From assembly GCF_036320965.1 (NCBI RefSeq), contig NC_092270.1, positions 22,608,940 through 22,672,939 of the forward strand: 64,000 nucleotides of DNA, in the 5' to 3' direction. The position numbers were made by a program, and so were the translations under genes. Below the pieces are notes generated by a model. The model did no database searches and had not been told where the DNA came from. It worked only from the letters and a program-made list of their open reading frames with translations. This document shows, one piece after another, positions 1 through 12,300 of this stretch (positions are counted from its first letter, which is position 1; every line of letters begins with the position of its first letter). The stretch is from Panulirus ornatus (Eukaryota; Arthropoda; Malacostraca; Decapoda; Palinuridae).

Positions 1-2085
1 TTTTTGCTGTCTCCCGCGTTTGCGAGGTAGTGCAAGGAAACAGACAAAAGAAATGGCCCAACCCACCCCCATACACATGTATATACATACGTCCACACAC
101 GCAAATATACATACCTACACAGCTTTCCATGGTTTACCCCAGACCCTTCACATGCCCCGATTCAATCCACTGACAGCACGTCAACCCCGGTATACCACAT
201 CGCTCCAATTCACTCTATTCCTTGCCCTCCTTTCACCCTCCTGCATGTCCAGGCCCCAATCACACAAAATCTTTTTCACTCCATCTTTCCACCTCCAATT
301 TGGTCTCCCTCTTCTCCTCGTTCCCTCCACCTCCGACACATATATCCTCTTGGTCAATCTTTCCTCACTCATTCTCTCCATGTGCCCAAACCATTTCAAA
401 ACACCCTCTTCTGCTCTCTCAACCACGCTCTTTTTATTTCCACACATCTCTCTTACCCTTACGTTACTTATTCGATCGAACCACCTCACACCACACATTG
501 TCCTCAAACATCTCATTTCCAGCACATCCATCCTCCTGCGCACAACTCTATCCATAGCCCATGCCTCGCAACCATACAGCATTGTTGGAACCACTATTCC
601 TTCAAACATACCCATTTTTGCTTTCCGAGATAATGTTCTTGACTTCCACACATTCTTCAAGGCTCCCAGAATTTTCGCCCCCTCCCCCACCCTATGATCC
701 ACTTCCGCTTCCATGGTTCCATCCGCTGCCAGATCCACTCCCAGATATCTAAAACACTTCACTTCCTCCAGTTTTTCTCCATTCAAACTCACCTCCCAAT
801 TGACTTGACCCTCAACCCTACTGTACCTAATAACCTTGCTCTTATTCACATTTACTCTTAACTTTCTTCTTTCACACACTTTACCAAACTCAGTCACCAG
901 CTTCTGCAGTTTCTCACATGAATCAGCCACCAGCGCTGTATCATCAGCGAACAACAACTGACTCACTTCCCAAGCTCTCTCATCCCCAACAGACTTCATA
1001 CTTGCCCCTCTTTCCAAAACTCTTGCATTCACCTCCCTAACAACCCCATCCATAAACAAATTAAACAACCATGGAGACATCACACACCCCTGCCGCAAAC
1101 CTACATTTACTGAGAACCAATCACTTTCCTCTCTTCCTACACGTACACATGCCTTACATCCTCGATAAAAACTTTTCACTGCTTCTAACAACTTGCCTCC
1201 CACACCATATATTCTTAATACCTTCCACAGAGCATCTCTATCAACTCTATCATATGCCTTCTCCAGATCCATAAATGCTACATACAAATCCATTTGCTTT
1301 TCTAAGTATTTCTCACATACATTCTTCAGAGCAAACACCTGATCCACACATCCTCTACCACTTCTGAAACCACACTGCTCTTCCCCAATCTGATGCTCTG
1401 TACATGCCTTCACCCTCTCAATCAATACCCTCCCATATAATTTACCAGGAATACTCAACAAACTTATACCTCTGTAATTTGAGCACTCACTCTTATCCCC
1501 TTTGCCTTTGTACAATGGCACTATGCACGCATTCCGCCAATCCTCAGGCACCTCACCGTGAGTCATACATACATTAAATAACCTTACCAACCAGTCAACA
1601 ATACAGTCACCCCCTTTTTTAATAAATTCCACTGCAATACCATCCAAACCTGCTGCCTTGCCGGCTTTCATCTTCCGCAAAGCTTTTACTACCTCTTCTC
1701 TGTTTACCAAATCATTTTCCCTAACCCTCTCACTTTGCACACCACCTCGACCAAAACACCCTATATCTGCCACTCTATCATCAAACACATTCAACAAACC
1801 TTCAAAATACTCACTCCATCTCCTTCTCACATCACCACTACTTGTTATCACCTCCCCATTTGCGCCCTTCACTGAAGTTCCCATTTGCTCCCTTGTCTTA
1901 CGCACTTTATTTACCTCCTTCCAGAACATCTTTTTATTCTCCCTAAAATTTAATGATACTCTCTCACCCCAACTCTCATTTGCCCTTTTTTTCACCTCTT
2001 GCACCTTTCTCTTGACCTCCTGTCTCTTTCTTTTATACGTCTCCCACTCAACTGCATTTTTTCCCTGCAAAAATCGTCCAGTTTT
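1..2085 (-). mobile_element. LINE copy M1 (APE-RT family, tentatively RTE-like), 5' truncated
   Basis: The minus-strand 3' end is at the left edge: the short-form tail with CGCAAACGCGGGAGACAGC, then a T-run on +. The 5' end stops at about 2085 against a SINE-like element. It contains an uninterrupted RT reading frame. The long open frame and near identity to the copies at 5.5 and 19.2 kb mark it as young. Confidence 0.9.
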
Positions 2086-2121
2086 TACTTTTCTAAAAGA
2101 AAGAACAGAGACGGGGGCCAA
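181..2121 (-). CDS. LINE reverse transcriptase ORF (M1), endonuclease missing
   Basis: 646 codons; the first 14 or so come from the flanking SINE-like element. RT blocks can be read in order: NYRGISLLSIPGKL at residue 215, GFRSGRGCVDQVF at 251, motif A YVAFMDLEKAYDR at about 280-292, motif B GLRQGCVMSPWLFN at about 341, motif C LLFADDTALVAD at about 389, motif E CFRYLGVDL, then a basic C-terminus with RRRGRPNWRW. It copies the element RNA at the target site. The APE endonuclease domain lies 5' of the truncation and is absent here. Confidence 0.88.
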   Translation of the reverse strand: MAPVSVLSFRKVKTGRFLQGKNAVEWETYKRKRQEVKRKVQEVKKRANESWGERVSLNFRENKKMFWKEVNKVRKTREQMGTSVKGANGEVITSSGDVRRRWSEYFEGLLNVFDDRVADIGCFGRGGVQSERVRENDLVNREEVVKALRKMKAGKAAGLDGIAVEFIKKGGDCIVDWLVRLFNVCMTHGEVPEDWRNACIVPLYKGKGDKSECSNYRGISLLSIPGKLYGRVLIERVKACTEHQIGEEQCGFRSGRGCVDQVFALKNVCEKYLEKQMDLYVAFMDLEKAYDRVDRDALWKVLRIYGVGGKLLEAVKSFYRGCKACVRVGREESDWFSVNVGLRQGCVMSPWLFNLFMDGVVREVNARVLERGASMKSVGDERAWEVSQLLFADDTALVADSCEKLQKLVTEFGKVCERRKLRVNVNKSKVIRYSRVEGQVNWEVSLNGEKLEEVKCFRYLGVDLAADGTMEAEVDHRVGEGAKILGALKNVWKSRTLSRKAKMGMFEGIVVPTMLYGCEAWAMDRVVRRRMDVLEMRCLRTMCGVRWFDRISNVRVREMCGNKKSVVERAEEGVLKWFGHMERMSEERLTKRIYVSEVEGTRRRGRPNWRWKDGVKKILCDWGLDMQEGERRARNRVNWSDVVYRG

Positions 2122-2215
2122 GTGAGGATTTCCCCTTTAAGGCTCAGTCCTTTGTTCTTGACTCTACCTCACTAATGCTGGAAATGGCAAATATGTATAT
2201 AGAAAAAATCAGTAA
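2086..2215 (+). mobile_element. SINE-like element, LINE-sense polarity
   Basis: Diverged copy of the short family that begins near CTAAAAGAAAGAACAGAG and ends with a decayed CTACCTCACTAATGCTGGAA core. It abuts the 5' end of LINE M1. Confidence 0.65.
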
Positions 2216-2801
2216 CATCATAGATATCACATACTGAATAGATAAACTTAATTTGGAGTTTGACATAGTTTTCTTTTTCGATCCTGCTCCACCACCACGT
2301 ACTTGAATCTCTTATCAACTGCATTCTCAGTAAATTTTTCTTTTTTTATGTTGGAGGCTCCAGTCACGTACAGTAGTCCACATCAAGCCAAATGAAATAT
2401 AGAGAGGATTATGAAAGAAAAAAAAAGGCCAAGGGAAAGTATTTACAAATCTTAGAGAAAGTGAAAAACCTATCTTTTAGAATGTGCCAGTTCATAGTTA
2501 TTGAGGAAAGACATGAGAAGGTAGAGAGTTCATCTGACTTCATAGTGAGATAGCAACAGCTGCTGCATCAGAGGGTCTGATTTACATCAGTGTCATAAGC
2601 TAACATGTGTTGCGTATAGTCCTTTACTTTAAAATAAGATTGGGAAAATTTTTGGTCTGGAATGTAAACCCCATTATAACTTGGGTTTCAATTGCACATA
2701 CGGCATTGTGCTTTAACAACAGATTGCCAGGAACATAACCCCTGTAAATGAATTATCAATATATGTTGACAGCTACCTGTTCATTCCCTTTTCATTTGTA
2801 G
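2216..2801. other. Intron/upstream sequence, no feature recognised
   Basis: AT-rich sequence before the first visible ABHD12-like exon. I searched it for an upstream exon in the needed phase and saw none with family similarity. Confidence 0.4.
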
Positions 2802-3010
2802 GCACATCTTGCCAGAGTCATTAATTCACTCTGCACCCAAAGAAATCTCTGAAGAGCAAGAAGCATGGTTTGAAGGAAGCCTTAAGAATGATCAGCCAAT
2901 TATCCTTTACTTACATGGCAATAAAGGCTCTAGAGGTGAGAGTCATAGAGTGGAACTGTATAGGATACTTCGCATGATGGACTACCATGTTTTCACATTT
3001 GATTACAGAG
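2802..3010 (+). CDS. ABHD12: ABHD12-like exon a
   Basis: The acceptor follows TTCATTTGTAG and the donor is GTAAGT at 3011. The exon begins with one nucleotide of a split codon, so a coding exon must lie upstream of the window or in unrecognised sequence. It encodes the HGNKGSRG turn and ends at FDYRG in phase 1. Confidence 0.87.
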
Positions 3011-5427
3011 GTAAGTTCTTTTTGCAAATGCTATCATACTGCCCTTGAAATATTTTCTTATACCTTGTTTGGTACCCATAGGTCCATATCAGTCTCCAAA
3101 CACTTTGTGTAATCCACATCACAGTTAGCTTTATAATGGATTTATGTCATTATTGTGGTTGTCTACCTCATATATGATTTTATTGAATTTATGCATATTG
3201 AAATACTTTTATGACCAAGATAGGACCATTTTGATGTTCTCATGGCTTTGGAATCCAACTGAAATGGTGTTATTGAAAAGGCACCACTTAACTCTAGTCC
3301 TTCACATGATATACTCTCTGGCCTTGGTTGGACTTTTTTGTTTCCTGAGCTGTTGGTAACCACTTTGGGCATATTGTAAAATCAAATAAGTTAGTTTCAT
3401 ACTGCCAGAAATCACCCAGTTTTATTCTTCACCATGAATAATTTTAGTTTATACACATATGATAGTCTGTTCATTTACCCTAACTCAAACATTGCTGTAC
3501 TGTCCAATCATCTAATGGCACTTATCTTTCCAGAATGCTACCAGTCTTGTTCCTCTCTTTCTTTGTATCACAAAAAAAATTATTAATTCATTTGTTTTGT
3601 GAATCATGCATTTTCTTCCACTTATTCATATACAAAGGAGTACAAATGAATTCAAACAGCAGCAGACCATGGGGGTTCTTTCGAGGCTGTTTGTGATCAT
3701 GGAAGTTATCAGAAATTTACAGACTAGTGTGTTAGAATTTAGGAGGCATGCCGATAATTCAGGAAATAACCTGCAAATTGTCAGTGTGACTTAAGAGACA
3801 CAAACAGTACAAGTTGTAGAGTTGAAGTGAAATGTTTATCAAATTTATTAAACATATCTGTAGTGCTGCTTTGAACCACTCTAACTGGCAAGTCATTCCA
3901 TATGTTAACAATCCTGCTGATGAAAAAGTATTTTGCCTCATTCAAAGTTAAAAGCTTACCCATGAGTTTTTGTCCATTACTTTGAATGAAATCAGAGGAA
4001 TCAACTTTTGAATAGTTTGAGAGATCAAGTTTATTGAAGATTTTTTAAATTTTGAATACTTGTATTAGATTACCTATAAACCTTCTCTTTTCTAAGGTAA
4101 ATAGTTTCAAGTCATTTAATTGGCTGTCATAGAATTTGCATCTCAGCCTAGAAATCATCTTAGCTGCTTGATACTGCAATCTCCAGTCTGTCTATGCCTT
4201 TATTTAGATAGGATGACCAGAACTGAACACAGTATTCAAGATGGGGATGAACTAATGATTAATAAAGAGTAAGGATGATTTACCCATGTCACAGGTGGTC
4301 CTATCATACACTCATCTTGTAACTTTCCAGTTTTGCATTCTTTCCACATACCCAAACCACCTCATAGTATTGGATTTCTCCCATTCTACCACTCCACAAT
4401 TCATTCCCTTTGCTTTCCCTGCCATACCACATCTCTCATACATCCCTTCATTCTTTCTTCATCACATCTAGCCACAGCACATGCATCCATGCCCATGTTT
4501 CGGCTGCATAGGTCAGGGTTGGGAGGACTTCTCCTTGCAGCTTTCCTCCCACATCGTATGTTCTGAAGACCTTCCACAAGACCTCTATCAACCCTATCAT
4601 ATGCTCTCTCCAAATCCATAAATGCCACATACAAATCCATCCATTTCTCTAATTATTTCTCACACACATTCTTTAAAGCAAACATCTGATCCATACATAC
4701 TCCACTTCTGAAACCACATTGCTTCTCTGCATCCTGATGATTTGTACTTTCCTTCACCCTGTCAGTCACAACCCTCTCATACAACGTAATCTTGATTTAT
4801 AAGTAGATTGTGCATTGTTTATCTTCAGGTTATGCAGATTCTTCATCAGTTGACCCAAGTGAAAATGGGCTGGTAACAGATACTAAGACCGTCTTTAAGT
4901 ACCTCTTAGACAATGCTGGAACTTCACCCGTTTTTGTCTGGGGTCACTCTCTTGGTACAGGGTAAGCAAACATAGTTGGGTGTTTAAATGCCCTGTTTTT
5001 GGTTATCTAGCCATTTTATGAGAAGTCAGTCATCTGTATAGATGAGATGAAAAAGTTGATGTAAAGTAAATAAAACATTTTTTATATTTCATGTGTAAGA
5101 TCATTTTCCACTATACTGTATGGTGAAACTTGCCAAATATTTCCAAATTTTTGGTCATATTTCATGTGTTGTTATTTCATGTGTGGCGGGGTGGCAACAG
5201 GAATGAATAAGGGCGGACAGTATGAATTATGTACACGTGCATATATGTATATGTCTGTGTGTGTATATATATGTATACGTTGAGATGTATAGGTATGTAT
5301 ATGTGCATGTGTGGATGTGTATGTATATGCATGTGTATGTGGGTGGGTTGGGCCATTCTTTTGTCTGTTTCCTTGCGCTACCTCGCTAACGCGGGAGACA
5401 GCGAGAAAGTTATAATAAGATATAGAA

Positions 5428-5526
<99 letters not shown>

Positions 5527-8500
5527 ATACTTTGTCGCTGTCTCCCGCGTTTGCGAGGTAGCGCAAGGAAACAGACGAAAGAAATGGCCCAACCCCCCCC
5601 ATACACATGTACATACACACGTCCACACACGCAATATACATACCTACACAGCTTTCCATGGTTTACCCCAGACGCTTCACATGCCTTGATTCAATCCACT
5701 GACAGCACGTCAACCCCTGTATACCACATCGCTCCAATTCACTCTATTCCTTGCCCTCCTTTCACCCTCCTGCATGTTCAGGCCCCGATCACACAAAATC
5801 CTTTTCACTCCATCTTTCCACCTCCAATTTGGTCTCCCTCTTCTCCTCGTTCCCTCCACCTCCGACACATATATCCTCTTGGTCAATCTTTCCTCACTCA
5901 TTCTCTCCATGTGCCCAAACCACTTCAAAACACCCTCTTCTGCTCTCTCAACCACGCTCTTTTTATTTCCACACATCCCTCTTACCCTTACGTTACTTAC
6001 TCGATCAAACCACCTCACACCACACATTGTCCTCAAACATCTCATTTCCAGCACATCCATCCTCCTGCGCACAACTCTATCCATAGCCCACGCCTCGCAA
6101 CCATACAACATTGTTGGAACCACTATTCCTTCAAACATACCCATTTTTGCTTTCCAGGATAATGTTCTCGACTTCCACACATTCTTCAAGGCTCCCAAGA
6201 TTTTCGCCCCCTCCCCCACCCTATGATCCACTTCCGCTTCCATGGTTCCATCCGCTGACAGATCCACTCCCAGATATCTAAAACACTTCACTTCCTCCAG
6301 CCTCTCACCATTCAAACTCACCTCCCAATTGACTTGACCCTCAACCCTACTGTACCTAATAACCTTGCTCTTATTGACATTTACTCTTAACTTTCTTCTT
6401 CCACACACTTTACCAAACTCCGTCACCAGCTTCTGCAGTTTCTCACATGAATCCGCCACCAGCGCTGTATCATCAGCGAACAACAACTGACTCACTTCCC
6501 AAGCTCTCTCATCCCCAACAGACTTCATACTTGCCCCTCTTTCCAAAACTCTCGTATTCACCTCCCTAACAACCCCATCCATAAACAAATTAAACAACCA
6601 TGGAGACATCACACACCCCTGCCGCAAACCTACATTCACTGAGAACCAATCACTTTCCTCTCTTCCTACACGTACACATGCCTTACATCCTCGATAAAAA
6701 CTTTTCACTGCTTCTAACAACTTGCCTCCCACACCATATATTCTTAATACCTTCCACAGAGCATCTCTATCAACTCTATCATATGCCTTCTCCAGATCCA
6801 TAAATGCTACATACAAATCCATTTGATTTTCTAAGTATTTCTCACATACATTCTTCAAAGCAAACACCTGACCCACACATCCTCTACCACTTCTGAAACC
6901 ACACTGCTCTTCCCCAATCTGATGCTCTGTACATGCCTTCACCCTCTCAATCAATACCCTCCCATATAATTTACCAGGAATACTCAACAAACTTATACCT
7001 CTGTAATTTGAGCACTCACTCTTGTCCCCTTTGCCTTTGTACGATGGCACTATGCACGCATTCTGCCAATCCTCAGGCACCTCACCATGAGTCATACATA
7101 CATTAAATAACCTTACCAACCAGTCAATAATACAGTCACCCCCTTTTTTAATAAATTCCACTGCAATACAATCCAATCCTGCTGCCTTGCCGGCTTTCAT
7201 CTTCGGCAAAGCTTTTACCACCTCTTCTCTGTTTACCAACTCATTTTCCCAAACCCTCGCACTCTGCACGCCACCTCGACCAAAACACCCTATATCTGCC
7301 ACTCTATCATCAAACACATTCAACAAACCTTCAAAATACTCACTCCATCTCCTTCTCACATCACCACTACTTGTTATCACCTCCCCATTTGCGTCCTTCA
7401 CTGAAGTTCCCATTTGTTCCCTTGTCTTACGCACTTTATTTACCTCCTTCCAGAACATCTTTTTATTCTCCCTAAAATTTAATGATACTCTCTCACCCCA
7501 ACTCTCATTTGCCCTCTTTTTCACCTCTTGCACCTTTCTCTTGACCTCCTGTCTCTTTCTTTTATACATCTCTCACTCAATTGCATTTTTTCCCTGCAAA
7601 AATCGTCCAAATGCCTCTCTCTTCTCTTTCACTAATAATCTTACTTCTTCATCCCACCTCTCACTACCCTTTCTAATCAACCCACCTCCCACTCTTCTCA
7701 TGCCACAAGCATCTTTTGCGCAATCCATCACTGATTCCCTAAATACATCCCATTCCTCCCCCACTCCCCTTACTTCCATTGTTGTCACGTTTTTCCATTC
7801 TGTACTCAGTCTCTCCGGGTACTTCCTCACACAAGTCTCCTTCCCAAGCTCACTTACTCTCACCACCCTCTTCACCCCAATATTCACTCTTCTTTTCTGA
7901 AAACCCATACAAATCTTCACCTTAGCCTCCACAAGATAATATATATATATATATGTGTGGATCAGGTGTTTGCTTTGAAGAATGTATGTGAGAAATACTT
8001 AGAAAAGCAAATGGATTTGTATGTAGCATTTATGGATCTGGAGAAGGCATATGATAGAGTTGATAGAGATGCTCTGTGGAAGGTATTAAGAATATATGGT
8101 GTGGGAGGCAAGTTGTTAGAAGCAGTGAAAAGTTTTTATCGAGGATGTAAGGCATGTGTACGTGTAGGAAGAGAGGAAAGTGATTGGTTCTCAGTGAATG
8201 TAGGTTTGCGGCAGGGGTGTGTGATGTCTCCATGGTTGTTTAATTTGTTTATGGATGGGGTTGTAAGGGAGGTAAATGCTAGAGTCCTGGAAAGAGGGGC
8301 AAGTATGAAGTCTGTTGGGGATGAGAGAGCTTGGGAAGTGAGTCAATTGTTGTTCGCTGATGATACAGCGCTGGTGGCTGATTCATGTGAGAAACTGCAG
8401 AAGCTGGTGACTGAGTTTGGTAAAGTGTGTGGAAGAAGAAAGTTGAGAGTAAATGTGAATAAGAGCAAGGTTATTAGGTACAGTAGGGGTGAGGGTAAAG

Positions 8501-9315
8501 TCAATTGGGAGGTGAGTTTGAATGGAGAAAAACTGGAGGAAGTGAAGTGTTTTAGATATCTGGGAGTGGATCTGTCAGCGGATGGAACCATGGAAGCGGA
8601 AGTGGATCATAGGGTGGGGGAGGGGGCGAAAATTTTGGGAGCCTTGAAAAATGTGTGGAAGTCGAGAACATTATCTCGGAAAGCAAAAATGGGTATGTTT
8701 GAGGGAATAGTGGTTCCAACAATGCTGTATGGTTGCGAGGCGTGGGCTATGGATAGAGATGTGCGCAGGAGGATGGATGTGCTGGAAATGAGATGTTTGA
8801 GGACAATGTGTGGTGTGAGGTGGTTTGATCGAGTAAGTAACGTAAGGGTAAGAGAGATGTGTGGAAATAAAAAGAGCGTGGTTGAGAGAGCAGAAGAGGG
8901 TGTTTTGAAATGGTTTGGGCACATGGAGAGAATGAGTGAGGAGAGATTGACCAAGAGGATATATGTGTCGGAGGTGGAGGGAACGAGGAGAAGAGGGAGA
9001 CCAAATTGGAGGTGGAAAGATGGAGTGAAAAAGATTTTGTGTGATCGGGGCCTGAACATGCAGGAGGGTGAAAGGAGGGCAAGAAATAGAGTGAATTGGA
9101 GTCATGTGGTATACAGGGCTTGACGTGCTGTCAGTGGATTGAAGCAAGGCATGTGAAGCGTCTGGGGTAAACCATGGAAAGCTGTGTAGGTATGTATATT
9201 TGCGTGTGTGGACGTGTGTATGTACATGTGTATGGGGGGGGGGTTGGGCCATTTCTTTCGTCTGTTTCCTTGCGCTACCTCGCAAACGCGGGAGACAGCG
9301 ACAAAGTATAAAAAA

Positions 9316-9364
<49 letters not shown>

Positions 9365-12300
9365 CTTTTTTTTTTTTCCCCAATAGAAGGAACAGAGAAG
9401 TGGGCCAGGTGAAGATATTCCCTCAAAGGCCCATCCTCTGTTCTGAACGCTACCTCGCTAACGCGGGAAATGGCGAATAGTATGGATGGAAATATATTTT
9501 ATTATCATTATTATTATTTTGCTTTGCTTTGCTCAGGCAGGAGGGTGAAAGGCATGCAAGGAATAGAGTGAATTGGAACGATGTGGTATACCGGGGTCAA
9601 TGTGCTGTCAATGGATTGAACCAGGGCATGTGAAGCGTCTGGGGTAAACCATGGAAAGTTTTGTGGGGCCTGGATGTGGAAAGGGAGCAGTGGTTTTGGT
9701 GCATTATACATGACAGCTAGAGACTGAGTGTGAACGAATGTGGCCTTTGTTGTCTTTTCCTAGCGCTACCTCGCGCACATGCGGGGGCAGGGTTTTTTTA
9801 TGTGTGTGGATGTTTATGTATATACATGTGTATGTGGGTGGGTTGGACCATTCTTTCATCTGTTTCCTTGCGCTACACACACGCACATATACATACATAC
9901 ATACATACCTATACATTTCAATGTATGCATTCATATACATACACAGACAAATAATATACACATGTACATATTCATACTTGCTGATAAAACTTAAATTTCT
10001 ACCTGCAGACAGGAGTTTACCTTCTGATTTATAACCTAACTACAACGTGCCCTTCTGTATAAGGTAGACTTTCCCTCTTCCCCCCAGAACTCTTGTAATG
10101 TTTTTATTTTTCCTTCTCTATAACCACATTTTCATATTTCATGTATGACTTAGCCTCATTTGGACTTCTGCCGTTGATGGGAGCCTTGTGTTTATAAAGA
10201 TAAAAGACCCAAGGCACAGACTTTAGTGTGTAGTGTGATGTGGGTTGGTGGCTGGGAAGGGCCACTTGCATCTCTACATTGATGATATATGTTTGGGCAG
10301 CTTGTTGGTTTTCTCTGAATAAGCATTAGCCATATACAAAGTTATAATGGCAGTTAAAGAGGGTGAAATCTTGGTGATTATGCTTTACTTAATGAGTGAA
10401 ACTGTTTTCACTCCCTTGCAAGTCATTGCTCTATAATGTTCATAGGACCTTTGAACAAGATATGTTTTTTATTGTTTAAAAACGTCTTCCTTGCTTTACT
10501 ACTTTCCTTGACTGATCAAGTTCAAAAATATCCCCTTAACCTTGCAAACATGTATGTCTTTTTCTTTTTCATACTATTCGCCATTTCCCGCATTAGCAAG
10601 GTAGCATTAAGAACAGAGGACTGGACCTTTGAGGGAATGTACTCACCTGGCCCCCTCCTCTGTTCCTTCTTTTGGAAAACTAAAAAAAAAAAAAAAAAGG
10701 AGAGGGAAGGATTTCCAGCCCCCCACTCCCTTCCCTTTTAGTCACCTTCTACGACATGCAGGGAATACGTGGGAAGTATTCTTTCTCCCCTATCCCCAGG
10801 GATAAAATATGTATATACATCCATGTTTATATTTATATGGTAGCTTTTCTAGCTTATGTTTTTCTTGTACTTCTACTTTTTGCTTTTCGTTCTCCATTTT
10901 GTCTTTCAGAGTGTCTTGCCATGCAGTATCAGAGCTGTGCAGAGAAAATAATTGTCCACAAGGATTAATTCTAGAAGCACCTTTTAACAATCTTCATGAT
11001 GAAGTGGTACTTAATCCTTTATCACAGGTAGTGTATTTGATATTCCATTTGATAGAGCAAATTATGTTTATTATGCATTTCACTACTAGTAGTAGCCTGT
11101 TTATCCATAAGCATTTTGGCATTTCAAAGCAGTTTTCTTCCAGTTACTACACAGTCCTTGTATATATTGTAAGTAAAATGAACCAGTTTCTTTATCTCTG
11201 TTGATTCATATCTTCTTTTTCCTTAGTCACTGATACCTGATGCCCAGTTTTTTGATGGATTGTTACATACATGATCATGAGATTTTAATTTTGCCGTGTA
11301 GATATAGAGTGTTTGTGCTGTTGAACAGCCAGTGATTGTGATTTTGAAAGAGTGGATGGTTTGTTAGATGAGGCAAAGTGCAGGGTTGAGTGGGTGAATC
11401 GTTTCCAAAGGATACATACAAACTTTTCTTCTTGTCTGAACCATTCCTTAGCTTCCTGAGGCAGGAGTCCCATCTTTATTCTGTTGGGCTCCTGCACTGC
11501 TCAGGAAGCTGACCATGTCCACTAGGTGGGACCACGGGCTAAGTTTTCTAATGTTTGTCATGTAATGTAGGAGGTGTATGATGCATTTGAGCAGTAAGTG
11601 ATCAGTGTTTTCTATATGGTAGTTGCATTGCAAGCATGAAGGGTCTTGTGATATTTTAAAGCTGTATTTGTAATATTGGAGTCCAGAGTGCATATAGAAA
11701 GAACAACTTGTCTATGTCTGGGAAGTATAGTTTCTGATGCCTGTATGTTGGGCGGGGTAGTGTTTAAGATTGGTAAGGGAGATGTTTGTTTAGAACTTTA
11801 TTGGATATTTCATTGTGTATGTGTTTTCACCTCCAATTTGGTCTCCCACTTCTCCTCATTCCCTCCACCTCTGACACATATATCCTCTTTGTCAATCTTC
11901 CCTCACTCATTCTCTCCATGTGACCAAACCATTTCAAAACACCCTCTTCTGCTTTCTCAACCACACTCTTTTTATTACCATGCATCTCTCTTACCCTTTC
12001 ATTACTTACTCGATCAAACCACTCACACCACATATTGTCCTCAAACATCTCATTTCCAACACATCCACCCTCCTACACACAACCCTATCTATAGCCCACG
12101 CCTTGCAACCATATAACATTGTTGGAACCACTGTTCCTTCAGACATACCCATTTTTGCTTTCCGAGATAATGTTCTCACCTTCCACACATTTTTCAACAC
12201 TACCAGAACTTTCGCCCCCTCCCCCACACTGTGACTCACTTCTGCTTCCATGGTTCCACCCACTGCCAAATCCACTCCCAGATATCTAAAACACTTTACT

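Noticed and set aside
5229..5634. Frames encoding YIYIYI / HTHTHT / VCVCVC peptides around TA and TG arrays
   Set aside because: Pure translation of microsatellites, here and at 32.5, 35.2, 37.0, 41.8, 48.1 and 52.2 kb.
222..9082. Long open frames antisense to the LINE RT (for example 111-150 codons rich in Pro, Ser, His, Thr)
   Set aside because: They recur at the same place opposite every LINE copy and follow from the purine-rich sense strand; they have no start context or family similarity.
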